Shown here: positions 25,762-34,376 of the stretch, piece by piece
Numbering within the stretch: the first letter of the stretch is position 1
Layout: every line of letters starts with the position of its first letter
Assembly (NCBI RefSeq): GCF_025938095.1
Contig: NZ_JAPCZF010000002.1
Coordinates: forward strand, 124,001 to 188,000
Source of the DNA: Novosphingobium sp. JCM 18896
GTDB lineage: Bacteria; Pseudomonadota; Alphaproteobacteria; Sphingomonadales; Sphingomonadaceae
Direction: 5' to 3'
Length of the DNA stretch: 64,000 nucleotides
The notes under the pieces: model-generated
The model's input: the letters and a program-made list of their open reading frames with translations, nothing else
What the model was told of the DNA's origin: nothing
Databases searched by the model: none
Program-made: the position numbers and the translations under genes

Positions 25762-27150
25762 CTAGGCCCAGATCTCCTCGTCGCTCGGCACGGGCTTGTT
25801 GGCGATGACCTTGCCGATCCGCGAGACGTTCATCAGGTGCTTGTAGTCGAGGTTCTCGGAGATCGAGTTGCCGCCCCAAGAGCCGCAGCCGAGCGTGGTC
25901 GTCGGCGCGAAGCCGTTGGTCAGCGAACCACCTGCGGTCAGCGAGCTCGGCTGGTTGACCACGAGCCGGCTGATCGGCAGCTCGAGCCCGGCGTGGCGGA
26001 TGTTCGCCTCGTCGTGCGAATGCAGCGCCGCCGAATGGCCGGCGCCTTCGACCAGCAGGTTGGCCTTGGCCTTCTGCACCGCCTCCTCGAAGCTTTCGTA
26101 GGGCAGGATCGCGACGACGGGGCACAGCTTCTCGCGCGCCAGGATGTCGTCCTCGCCCGCGCCCTTGGCCGGCAGCAGGATCAGCCGCGCGGTGTCGGGC
26201 ACGGCAATGCCGGCCATCCGCCCGACCTCGCTGGCAGGGATGCCGACGACATCCTTGTTGAGCTGGCCGCCGGGGAACACGACCTCGCGCAGCGCCTGGA
26301 CCTGCGCCGGATCGTCGGTGAACCAGACCTTCCCTGTCGCGGTGAACTCCGCGACCGTCTCGGCGAAGCGCTCCTGGGGCGCGAGCACGAATTGCTCGTG
26401 GCTGCAGATGATGCCGTTATCGAACGAGGCGCCCGTGACGATCTTGCCGACCGCCTCGGCCAGGTCGACGCCGCGGTCGATGATCACCGGCACATTGCCC
26501 GCGCCGACGCCGAACGAGGGCTTGCCCGACGAATAGGCCGACTTGACCATGGCCCCGCCGCCCGTGGCGACGACGACGTCGACCGATTCCATCAGCGACT
26601 GGGTCTTGCTGATCGAGCCGTTGCGGACGACCTGGATCAGATCCTCAGGCCCGCCGTGCTGGCGAACGATCGCCATGAAGGCCTCGGTCAGATGCTCGGC
26701 ACAGGCCTGGGCCTTGGGATGCGGCGCGAAGATCACGGCATTGCCCGTCTTGAGCGCGAACATGCCGTTGCACATCGGCGTGACGATGGGATTGGTGATC
26801 GGCGTGACGGCGCCGACCACCCCCATCGGCTTGGCGACGAAGACCATCTGGGTCTCCTCGTCCTCGCCGATGATCCCGCGGCTCTTCTTGCCCTTGAGGC
26901 TGTTCCAGATCGCGCGGGCCTTGCCCTTCTTCTTGAGGACCTTGTCCTCGAAATTGCCGATGCCGGTCTCGTCCACCGCCATGCGCGCGAGCGTCTCGGC
27001 ATTGTCGTAGACGTACTTGCCGATGTCGCGGACGATCGCGTCGACCTGGTCCTGATCGAAGCTCTCGAAATCCGCCTGCGCGATCCGCGCCCGCGACACG
27101 AGCGCCACGATTTCGGGGTCGACCGAAAATGCGCTGTCCGTCGTGCTCAT
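25762..27150 (-). CDS. Acylating (CoA-dependent) aldehyde dehydrogenase
   Basis: A 462-residue aldehyde dehydrogenase of the EutE/AdhE/sulfoacetaldehyde-dehydrogenase branch. The catalytic Cys249 is in NGIICSHEQ, which replaces the Gln-Gly-Cys of non-acylating enzymes, and GVVGAVTPITNPIVTP and TGGGAMVKSAY are typical of acylating members. It interconverts an acyl-CoA and an aldehyde with NAD(P)H. The ATG at 27150 has GGAGAGGAG upstream; the frame continues 46 codons beyond it without support. It precedes the ALDH-SDR-P450 genes on the same strand, 149 bases away. A sulfoacetaldehyde dehydrogenase is possible, but no sulfonate genes are nearby. Confidence 0.87.
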   Translation of the reverse strand: MSTTDSAFSVDPEIVALVSRARIAQADFESFDQDQVDAIVRDIGKYVYDNAETLARMAVDETGIGNFEDKVLKKKGKARAIWNSLKGKKSRGIIGEDEETQMVFVAKPMGVVGAVTPITNPIVTPMCNGMFALKTGNAVIFAPHPKAQACAEHLTEAFMAIVRQHGGPEDLIQVVRNGSISKTQSLMESVDVVVATGGGAMVKSAYSSGKPSFGVGAGNVPVIIDRGVDLAEAVGKIVTGASFDNGIICSHEQFVLAPQERFAETVAEFTATGKVWFTDDPAQVQALREVVFPGGQLNKDVVGIPASEVGRMAGIAVPDTARLILLPAKGAGEDDILAREKLCPVVAILPYESFEEAVQKAKANLLVEGAGHSAALHSHDEANIRHAGLELPISRLVVNQPSSLTAGGSLTNGFAPTTTLGCGSWGGNSISENLDYKHLMNVSRIGKVIANKPVPSDEEIWA

Positions 27151-27338
27151 AGTCTGCTCCTCTCCGCAAACTGTCGTGCCGCTCTTGCGACATCTTGCCT
27201 GATCAATAAGCCAGTGCGGGCGATCGTCAAACGCGGATGCCACCTTGGGCTGTTGCCATCGGCGCAGAGCCATGCCTAAGGCGGCCAAGTACGGAATCGA
27301 CGGGCCTTCGCCGGCCTCGCCCCTGGGGGATCAAGCGC

Positions 27339-28781
27339 ATGAACTACACCGATTTCCTGAAGCAGCAGTGCTACATCGACGGCAAGTGGTGCGACGCGGA
27401 CTCGGGCGGGACGATCGACGTCTCCGATCCGGGCACGGGCAAGGTCCTGGGCACGATTCCCAAGATGGGCACCGCCGAGACTCGCCGCGCGATCGAAGCG
27501 GCCGAAGCCGCGCTGCCGGCCTGGCGCGCCCGGACCGCGGGCGACCGCGCCAAGCTGATGCGCAAGCTGTTCGACCTGATGATGGAGCACCAGGATGCGC
27601 TCGGCGAACTGCTGAGCCGCGAACAGGGCAAGCCCTTCACCGAAGCCAAGGGCGAAGTCGCCTATGGTGCGGGCTTCATCGAGTGGTTCGCCGAAGAGGG
27701 CAAGCGCGCCTATGGCGACGTGATCCCGAGCCACGCCGCCGACAAGCGCATCGTCGTGCTCAAGCAGGGCCTCGGCGTCGTCGGCGCAATCACGCCGTGG
27801 AACTTCCCCAATGCCATGGTTACGCGCAAGCTCGGCCCGGCGCTGGCCGCGGGCTGCACGATCGTGATCAAGCCGGCCACGGCGACGCCCTATTCGGCGC
27901 TCGCCATCGCCGCGCTCTGCGAGATGGCCGGGCTTCCCGCGGGCGTGGTCAACGTCGTCACCGGCAGCGCCGGCCAGATCGGCGGCGAGCTGACGCGCAA
28001 CCCGACCGTGCACAAGATCACCTTCACCGGCTCGACCGAGATCGGCCGCCAGCTGCTGCGCGAGAGCGCCGAGACGATCAAGAAGTGCTCGATGGAACTC
28101 GGCGGCAATGCGCCGTTCCTGGTCTTCGACGATGCCGACGTCGACGCCGCGATCGAAGGCGCGATGATCTCCAAGTTCCGCAACAATGGCCAGACCTGCG
28201 TCTGCACCAACCGCTTCTACGTTCAGGACGGCGTCTATGACGAGTTCGTCCAGAAGCTGGCCGCGCGCGTCTCGGCGATGAAGGTCGGCTACGGCATGGA
28301 AGCCGGCACCGACGCCGGCCCGCTGATCGACGAAGCCGCGGTCGCCAAGGTCGAGGAGCACCTCAAGGACGCGCTCGACGGCGGCGCGACCTTGCTCGCC
28401 GGCGGCAAGCGCAGCCCGCTGGGCGGCACCTTCTTCGAACCCACGGTGATCGCCGGGGTGAAGCCCGACATGAAGCTCGCCCACGAGGAAACCTTCGGTC
28501 CGCTCGCCGGCGTGATCCGCTTCAAGACCGAGGACGAGGCGATCAAGCTGGCCAACGACAGCGAGTTCGGCCTGGCCTCCTACTTCTATTCACGCGACCT
28601 CAGCCGCGTCTGGCGCGTGGCCGAAGCGCTCGAGGCGGGCATGGTCGGCATCAACACCGGCCTGGTCTCGACCGAGGTGGCGCCGTTCGGCGGCGTCAAG
28701 CAGTCGGGCCTGGGTCGCGAAGGTTCGAAGTACGGGCTCGAGGACTTCATGGAGACGAAGTACCTCTGCATGGGTATCTGA
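27339..28781 (+). CDS. gabD: NAD(P)-dependent succinate-semialdehyde dehydrogenase
   Basis: A 480-residue aldehyde dehydrogenase whose motifs match GabD: WNFPNAMVTRK in the coenzyme loop, MELGGNAPF with the general base, the active-site NNGQTCVCTNRF with its paired cysteines, and the C-terminal GGVKQSGLGREGSKYG. It oxidises succinate semialdehyde to succinate, feeding the TCA cycle. The ATG at 27339 has GGGGGA nine bases upstream; the frame runs 34 codons further without support. It is divergent from the acylating aldehyde dehydrogenase. A related semialdehyde from ring cleavage could be the physiological substrate. Confidence 0.92.
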   Translation: MNYTDFLKQQCYIDGKWCDADSGGTIDVSDPGTGKVLGTIPKMGTAETRRAIEAAEAALPAWRARTAGDRAKLMRKLFDLMMEHQDALGELLSREQGKPFTEAKGEVAYGAGFIEWFAEEGKRAYGDVIPSHAADKRIVVLKQGLGVVGAITPWNFPNAMVTRKLGPALAAGCTIVIKPATATPYSALAIAALCEMAGLPAGVVNVVTGSAGQIGGELTRNPTVHKITFTGSTEIGRQLLRESAETIKKCSMELGGNAPFLVFDDADVDAAIEGAMISKFRNNGQTCVCTNRFYVQDGVYDEFVQKLAARVSAMKVGYGMEAGTDAGPLIDEAAVAKVEEHLKDALDGGATLLAGGKRSPLGGTFFEPTVIAGVKPDMKLAHEETFGPLAGVIRFKTEDEAIKLANDSEFGLASYFYSRDLSRVWRVAEALEAGMVGINTGLVSTEVAPFGGVKQSGLGREGSKYGLEDFMETKYLCMGI

Positions 28782-28955
28782 GCCGGTTTCCGGCGCGTCC
28801 GCCGCGGCGCGCCGGTCCGACTTCGCCGCGGCAAACTGCCAGGGTGCGCGATAGTGGATCGCGACCGCGGCCTCGGACGTAGCCAGAAGGCTGCGCCAGA
28901 TCCGGCCGAAAGTGCCGGGCTTAGAATCACGATTGGTCACGCTGCGAACTCCGTT

Positions 28956-29030
28956 GGTCGTTTCGACCGACGATGTAGTTTCGCGCGCCGAGCGATTGGC
29001 GCCTAATTTGGTCCTTCAAACGACCAAATT
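28956..29030. promoter_or_regulatory. Two inverted repeats (GGTC core) upstream of the Lrp gene, putative operators
   Basis: Positions 29005-29030 hold a perfect 9-base inverted repeat, AATTTGGTC-N8-GACCAAATT. A second, shorter one, GGTCG-TTT-CGACC, lies at 28956-28968. Both share the GGTC…GACC core and precede the Lrp/AsnC gene by 20 and about 80 bases, as expected for autoregulation by a multi-dimer regulator. A TTTAAT box at 29035-29040 lies ten bases before the ATG, which has no ribosome site, so a leaderless transcript is possible. Confidence 0.6.
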
Positions 29031-29049
29031 TTGCGTTTAATCTTCGCGA

Positions 29050-29532
29050 ATGCGAAAAACAGTCGAACTCGATGACTTCGATCGCCGGCTGATCGAACTC
29101 GTCCGGCAGAACAACCTCGAACCGGCGCGGACCTTGGCGGAGAAGGTCGGCCTGTCGATTTCCGCGGTGTTGCGCCGGCTCCGGCGGCTGCGCGCCGACA
29201 AGGTGATCGTTGCCGACATCGCCGTGGTCGATCCGGCGCTGACGGGCGCGGCGCTGACCATGCACGTTCTCGTGCAGATGAAGATACCCGGCCGTCAGCC
29301 GATGGACGCCTTCGCGCGCCGGATTGCCCGCCGGCCCGAAGTCACCGCCGCCTGGGAAGTCACCGGCGAGGACGACTTCGTGCTCAAGGTCGAAGTCGGC
29401 TCGATGGCCGAGTACGACGCCTTCATTCGCGAGGAACTCGACGAGGACGACGGCGTCCTCGGCTTCAAGACCTTCATCGCGATCCGCCCGATCATAGCCG
29501 ACGGACCTTCGCGCCGACCGCTACTCGCCTAA
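29050..29532 (+). CDS. Lrp/AsnC-family transcriptional regulator
   Basis: A 160-residue feast/famine regulator: an N-terminal helix-turn-helix (LDDFDRRLIELVRQNNLEPARTLAEKVGLSISAVLRRLRRL) and a C-terminal RAM ligand-binding domain (RPEVTAAWEVTGEDDFVLKVEV). These proteins respond to amino acids or related small molecules and often control neighbouring genes. Two inverted repeats upstream suggest autoregulation. No ribosome site is visible before the ATG. It lies between gabD (same strand) and a convergent hydrolase gene that overlaps its last 12 bases. Confidence 0.92.
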   Translation: MRKTVELDDFDRRLIELVRQNNLEPARTLAEKVGLSISAVLRRLRRLRADKVIVADIAVVDPALTGAALTMHVLVQMKIPGRQPMDAFARRIARRPEVTAAWEVTGEDDFVLKVEVGSMAEYDAFIREELDEDDGVLGFKTFIAIRPIIADGPSRRPLLA

Positions 29533-30594
29533 CGCCTTCGCCGCCGCGCACCATTCGCCGAAGCGGTGCAGGCGTTCCCAGAACAGCCTGCGCGTGCCGG
29601 CGAAGTTGTGCATGTGGCCCATGCGCGGGCAGACGAAGAGATCGAAGCTCGCGGCCGAGCGGAAGGCGCGTGCCTCGCCGAGCGGATCGACCACGAGGTC
29701 GCGCTCGCCCATCGCGCTGAGCACGGGCACGGCCACCGCCGCAGCCTCGGGCGCGACCGCGCCGGGGGTCAGGGTGAAGCGCGTGGCGTCGTTGGGCGGC
29801 GTATAGGAATTCCACGGCGCCGGATCGCGCTCGCGCCCCGGCGGCGCGGCGCCGGCGATGGCCTGGGCGATGCTGTCGTAGTGCGCGAGGTCCTGCTCTA
29901 CCACTTCGGACGGCACGTCGTCGTAGTGGAAGCCCCAGGCGAGCGCCGCCCAGGCCGCGTCGGACGAGGAGCCCGCGGCACCCGCAACGGCCGCGGCGTT
30001 GATGATCCCGCCGGGCTGATCGGGCGCGATCTCGCGCGAGAACCAAGGCGTGACGATCGGCGCGTGTCCGGGCGGCGTCGCCGGATGACTATGCACCGCG
30101 CTGAAGCCCAGGACGGCGATCCCGTCGTAACAGCCGTGCCGCGCCTGCTGGACGATGGTCAGGCTGCCCCCGGTCGACTGGCCGATGCCGAGGCGCACCG
30201 GCTGGAGCACCGGCGGATAGCCGGGCGCGAGAATGCCGTTGGCGAGCCGCAACAGCACCTCCTGTTCGGCCGCGAGCGCCGCGCGCGTCACCGCGGTGAA
30301 GCCCAAGGCCCGCGAATCGTGCATCGAGCTGTCGCCCGAGCCGAGATTGTCGAGCGCGACGAATATCCAGCCGCGGTCGACGTGGAAATCGGCCTGGGCG
30401 CCCTCCCCCGGTCCCGGCAGGGCATGGGTGAAGTAGAGCCGCGAATAACCGCCACCGGGCTTGGCGAAGCAGACCACCGGCCGCGCCGGCAGGTCAGCGG
30501 GATCGGGCAGCACCACCGTCACCGCGACATGTACGGGCGCGTCGAGATCGACCGCGTCGGTCACGTCGATGCGCAGGTCGATCGTCCGGTTCAT
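29521..30594 (-). CDS. Alpha/beta-hydrolase-like protein
   Basis: A 357-residue protein with alpha/beta-hydrolase traits: the nucleophile elbow GIGQSTGGS around residue 148, an early VVCFAKPGGGYSR oxyanion-type segment, LDNLGSGDSS, a late acid strand AMGERDLVVDP and the terminal GHMHNF that may supply the catalytic His. The start has a strong GGAAGGGAGA ribosome site. It is divergent from an AraC regulator 164 bases away, its likely controller, and overlaps the Lrp gene at the 3' end. The substrate is not evident. Confidence 0.75.
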   Translation of the reverse strand: MNRTIDLRIDVTDAVDLDAPVHVAVTVVLPDPADLPARPVVCFAKPGGGYSRLYFTHALPGPGEGAQADFHVDRGWIFVALDNLGSGDSSMHDSRALGFTAVTRAALAAEQEVLLRLANGILAPGYPPVLQPVRLGIGQSTGGSLTIVQQARHGCYDGIAVLGFSAVHSHPATPPGHAPIVTPWFSREIAPDQPGGIINAAAVAGAAGSSSDAAWAALAWGFHYDDVPSEVVEQDLAHYDSIAQAIAGAAPPGRERDPAPWNSYTPPNDATRFTLTPGAVAPEAAAVAVPVLSAMGERDLVVDPLGEARAFRSAASFDLFVCPRMGHMHNFAGTRRLFWERLHRFGEWCAAAKALGE

Positions 30595-30758
30595 CGTCTC
30601 CCTTCCTTTCGAGCGGCTTTGGCCCCTCATGGCCCACGGCGTCAAAGCCGAATTGACGTTCACCCTATCGAACGCTTGGTTGACCTCCCCCGGCAAAGGC
30701 ATATCCTGCCGCGCGATGGACGCGGCCGGCAAGGCATGCGCCAAGGGAGTTCGGAGAA

Positions 30759-31835
30759 ATGCAGCGCGCCGAAGACAAGTCCCTGTCGGGCCTGTTGTCC
30801 GGGCTCGACCTGCGCGGACAGACCTGGTGCTACAGCGATGTCGCGCAGGATGCGGGCTTCTCGGTGCCACCGGGCGACGCCGTGCTGTTCCACGCCGTGC
30901 TCCACGGATCGGCGCGAATCGCCTGCGCAGGCGGCGCGATGATCGAACTCGGCGTCGGCGATGCGGTCATCGTCCTCTCGGGCGAGGCCCACGCGCTGCG
31001 TACCAGCCCCACGGCCACGGCCAGCACCCACGCCTTCCTGCGCGACGAGACCGAGGTCGACGTTCCGCCGAGCCTGTCGATCGGCCAGGGCCGCGTGACC
31101 GCGCGCGTGCTCAGCGGCAAGCTGCGTGCGACCTGGCCCGGCGAGGTCAATCGCGCGACCCTGCCCTCGCTGCTCGCATTGAGCCGGAACGACGCCGGGC
31201 CGCTCGCCGCGCTGCTGCGCCCCGAGGCCTTGCCGCTCGCGGGCATCGGGCCGGGATCGGCGGCGCTGCTCACGCGGCTTGCGGCGATGATGCTGGTGGC
31301 CGGCCTGCGCGCCGATCCGCGCTGCCGCCAGCTCTTCTCCCCCACCCGCCAGGACCCGATCGCCGACGCGCTGCGGCTGATCGAAGCCAATCCCGCAGCG
31401 AACTGGACGGTCGAGCGGCTGGCGCGCTCGGTCGGCATGGGCCGCTCGAACTTCGCCGCACACTTCACCCAGGCGGTCGGGCGCGCACCGATGGAAGTTG
31501 TCGCCGAGCAGCGCATGGAGCATGCCGCCGACCTGCTACGCCAGGGCAAGCTCAAGATCGCCGAGATCAGCGAGATGGCCGGCTATGGCTCCGAGGCCGC
31601 GTTCAGCCGCCGCTTCACCCGCCATTTCGGTCTCTCGCCGAGCCAGATGCGCGAACGCGAACGCCGTGTCGCCGACAAGCCCGCCCCCGCACCGCCCGCC
31701 TTCCAGCCCCTGCTCGCCGGCCGGCTCGGCCAAGGTACGGCCGCGCTTGCCCGCCAGCACCGGCCCACGCCATCGCGCCTGTCGGAAGCACGGCCGCAAG
31801 GCGGCGGCGTGCTACTCAGCTTCAAGCGCGATTGA
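30759..31835 (+). CDS. AraC-family transcriptional regulator
   Basis: A 358-residue regulator. The N-terminal half is a cupin-like effector domain of the AraC-binding type. The C-terminal half has the two helix-turn-helix units (WTVERLARSVGMGRSNFAAHF and IAEISEMAGYGSEAAFSRRF) and the signature FTRHFGLSPSQMRERER. A Pro-rich tail of about 60 residues extends beyond the usual end. A GGAG ribosome site precedes the ATG. It is divergent from the hydrolase gene and 133 bases upstream of the amidohydrolase, and probably controls one or both. Confidence 0.92.
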   Translation: MQRAEDKSLSGLLSGLDLRGQTWCYSDVAQDAGFSVPPGDAVLFHAVLHGSARIACAGGAMIELGVGDAVIVLSGEAHALRTSPTATASTHAFLRDETEVDVPPSLSIGQGRVTARVLSGKLRATWPGEVNRATLPSLLALSRNDAGPLAALLRPEALPLAGIGPGSAALLTRLAAMMLVAGLRADPRCRQLFSPTRQDPIADALRLIEANPAANWTVERLARSVGMGRSNFAAHFTQAVGRAPMEVVAEQRMEHAADLLRQGKLKIAEISEMAGYGSEAAFSRRFTRHFGLSPSQMRERERRVADKPAPAPPAFQPLLAGRLGQGTAALARQHRPTPSRLSEARPQGGGVLLSFKRD

Positions 31836-31968
31836 TCCTAGGCACGGGATGTGGGGCACGGGCACGCTCCGCGCCTTGGACGATCGGTCATGGCGCATGG
31901 ACAGGCGGCCATTGCCGCAAGACGGGCGCCGCGCGATGTCGGTAGCAACGAAATCCGGGAGAAGACCG

Positions 31969-33168
31969 ATGACCACCGAAACCCTAGACCGCCCGCAAGC
32001 CAAGTCGTCGATCAAGATCATCGACGCCGACACCCACCTGACCGAACCGCACGACATGTGGATCAAGCGCGCGCCGGCCTCGATCCGCGACCGCGTCCCG
32101 CAGGTAAAGATGCTCAACGGCGTGCGCTGCTGGGTGATCGACGGCGACAAGTCGATCGGCACCGGCGCGCACCCTAACTCGGCCGTACTCAAGGAAGGCG
32201 GCAAGGTCCGCGATCTCGACCAGTTCCTCTCGCTGCAGTTCGAGCAGGTCCACGCCGGCTCGTCGAACGTCAAGGAACGCCTCAAGGTGATGGACGAGGC
32301 CGGGATCTACGCGCAGATCGTCTATCCCAACATCCTCGGCTTCGGCGGCCAGATGGCGGCCAAGGTCGATCCCGCTCTGCGCCTCGCCACGGTCCAGATC
32401 TACAACGACGCCATGGCCGAGATCCAGGAAGAGAGCGGCCAGCGCCTGTTCCCGATGGCGCTGCTGCCCTGGTGGGACATGAAGGAAGCGGTCAAGGAGA
32501 CCGAGCGCTGCATCGCCATGGGCATGAAGGGCATCAACATCAACTCGGACCCGCACACCAGCAAGGACGAGAACGGCGACTACATCCCCGATCTGGGCCA
32601 CGAGCACTGGTACCCGCTGTGGGAGGTCTGCAACGACAAGAACCTGCCGATCAACTTCCACATCGGCGCCTCGGAAACCTCGATCGACTGGATGGGGCAG
32701 CAGGGCTGGCCGTCGCTGCCGCGCGACCTGCGTTCGGGCATTTCGGGCGCGATGCTGTTCTTCAACAACGGCAAGACCGTCTCGAACCTGATCTATTCGG
32801 GCGTGCTCGACCGCTACAAGGATCTTAAGTTCGTCTCGGTCGAGAGCGGTATCGGCTGGGTGCCCTTCCTGATGGAAGCGCTCGACTACCAGCTCGACGA
32901 GATCGCCGAGACCAAAGGCTTCGAGAAGCGCCCGTCGGAATACTTCAAGAGCAACTTCTACGCCTGCTTTTGGTTCGAGAAGAAGGACGTGTCGGACATG
33001 CTGCACAAGGTCGGCATCGACAACTGCCTGTTCGAGACGGACTTCCCGCACCCCACCAGCCTCTATCCGATCGACAATCTCGAACAGCGCCTGGCCAGCC
33101 TGACCCAGGAAGACCGCGCCAAGGTGCTCAGCACCAACGCCGCGCGGCTCTACAACATCGCGATCTGA
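31969..33168 (+). CDS. Amidohydrolase-2 family protein (ACMSD-like metal-dependent hydrolase/decarboxylase)
   Basis: A 399-residue TIM-barrel protein of the amidohydrolase 2 family. The first strand reads IIDADTHLTEP, giving the HxE-type metal site found in many decarboxylases and hydrolases of this group. INFHIG supplies a further His, and ETDFPHPTSLYP near the C-terminus carries the metal-binding Asp and the family's hallmark. ACMSD-like members decarboxylate or hydrolyse aromatic and ring-fission products. The ATG at 31969 has GGGAGAAG upstream; an ATG 11 codons earlier lacks one. It follows the AraC gene. The exact substrate is unknown. Confidence 0.85.
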   Translation: MTTETLDRPQAKSSIKIIDADTHLTEPHDMWIKRAPASIRDRVPQVKMLNGVRCWVIDGDKSIGTGAHPNSAVLKEGGKVRDLDQFLSLQFEQVHAGSSNVKERLKVMDEAGIYAQIVYPNILGFGGQMAAKVDPALRLATVQIYNDAMAEIQEESGQRLFPMALLPWWDMKEAVKETERCIAMGMKGININSDPHTSKDENGDYIPDLGHEHWYPLWEVCNDKNLPINFHIGASETSIDWMGQQGWPSLPRDLRSGISGAMLFFNNGKTVSNLIYSGVLDRYKDLKFVSVESGIGWVPFLMEALDYQLDEIAETKGFEKRPSEYFKSNFYACFWFEKKDVSDMLHKVGIDNCLFETDFPHPTSLYPIDNLEQRLASLTQEDRAKVLSTNAARLYNIAI

Positions 33169-33225
33169 GGGCTGCGGGCGGGTATACCAAACGGCACACC
33201 CGCCCACGGCGATCTCACAACATCG

Positions 33226-33316
33226 CATCACCCCCGCGAAAGCGGGGGGCCATTACCTGCTGGTGCCGTTCAGATCGACGGCTCGGGAGATGGATCCCCG
33301 CTTTCGCGGGGATGAC
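33226..33316. repeat. Interspersed palindromic repeat, family B copy 3
   Basis: A 91-base family B element between the convergent amidohydrolase and trpS genes. It begins with a CACCCCCGCGAAAGCGGGG hairpin and ends GATCCCCGCTTTCGCGGGG followed by ATGACG; GGAGATGG precedes the right hairpin, as in copy 1. Its position again fits a bidirectional terminator. Confidence 0.85.
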
Positions 33317-33351
33317 GGTGGTTTTCTATGTCGGCCGAAGTTCGAAACGAA

Positions 33352-34371
33352 CTACCCGCGAACCAGGCCCAGCGCCTCGTAGGCGGCGTTCAGGGTCGGC
33401 GTGGCCAGCGTCCGCGCCTTTTCCGCGCCCTTCTTGAGGATCGCATCGAGCGCGGCGCGATCCTGGCGCAGTTCGACGAAGCGATCGTTGATCGGCGCCA
33501 GCTTGGTCACCAGCAGTTCGCCGAGCGCAGGCTTGAACGCGCCGAAGCCCTTGCCCGCAAAGTCGGCGAGCACGGCGTCGACGCTGGTCTGCGCCATCAC
33601 CGCATAGATGCCGACGAGGTTCTTCGCCTCGGCGCGGCCCTCGAGTCCCGCGGCCTCGCTCGGCAGTGGCTCGGGATCGGTCTTGGCCTTCTTGACCTTC
33701 TGCATGATCGTGTCGGCGTCGTCGGTCAGGTTGATGCGGCTCATGTCCGAGGGGTCGGACTTGCTCATCTTGGCGCTGCCGTCGCGCAGCGACATGATCC
33801 GCGCCGCCTCGGGCGGGATGATCGGATCAGGCAGCGTGAAGACCGGCTTGTCTTCACTCGCGAAGTCGTTGTTGAACTTCTGGGCGATGTCGCGCGCCAG
33901 CTCGAGATGCTGCTTCTGATCCTCGCCGACGGGAACGTGCGTCGCCTGGTAGAGCAGCACATCGGCGGCCTGGAGCACCGGATAGGTGTAGAGCGCGATC
34001 GAGGCGCCCTCGCGGTTCTTGCCCGACTTGTCCTTGAACTGCGTCATGCGGTTCAACCAGCCCATCCGCGCGGTTCCGGTCAGCAGCCATTGCAGTTCGG
34101 CATGGGCGGGGACTTGCGCCTGGTTGAACAGGGTCGAGCGGTCGGGATCGATCCCGCAGGCGACCAGCGCCGCGACCATCTCGCGCGTGTTGGCCGAAAG
34201 CGTCGCCGGCTCGTGCGGCATCGAGATCGCGTGGAGATCGGCGAGGAAGAACAGGCAGTCGCCGCCGGTCGAGGTAAGCTCGTCCTGCATGCGCACCCAG
34301 TTCCGGATCGCGCCCAGGTAATTTCCGAGGTGGAGATTGCCCGTCGGCTGGATGCCGGAAACGATACGCAT
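33352..34371 (-). CDS. trpS: Tryptophanyl-tRNA synthetase
   Basis: A 339-residue class Ic synthetase. The HIGH-equivalent is [12 protein letters not shown] and the KMSKS loop is [10 protein letters not shown], with the TrpRS-typical [12 protein letters not shown] start and the length usual for bacterial TrpS. It charges tRNA-Trp in the cytoplasm. It begins five bases after the murJ stop on the same strand, so the two are probably co-transcribed. Confidence 0.97.
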   Translation of the reverse strand: MRIVSGIQPTGNLHLGNYLGAIRNWVRMQDELTSTGGDCLFFLADLHAISMPHEPATLSANTREMVAALVACGIDPDRSTLFNQAQVPAHAELQWLLTGTARMGWLNRMTQFKDKSGKNREGASIALYTYPVLQAADVLLYQATHVPVGEDQKQHLELARDIAQKFNNDFASEDKPVFTLPDPIIPPEAARIMSLRDGSAKMSKSDPSDMSRINLTDDADTIMQKVKKAKTDPEPLPSEAAGLEGRAEAKNLVGIYAVMAQTSVDAVLADFAGKGFGAFKPALGELLVTKLAPINDRFVELRQDRAALDAILKKGAEKARTLATPTLNAAYEALGLVRG

Positions 34372-34376
34372 AGCTT

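Noticed and set aside
25762..27150. Confident call as sulfoacetaldehyde dehydrogenase
   Set aside because: The branch fits, but no sulfonate transport or sulfoacetaldehyde genes are nearby, so only the acylating class is claimed.
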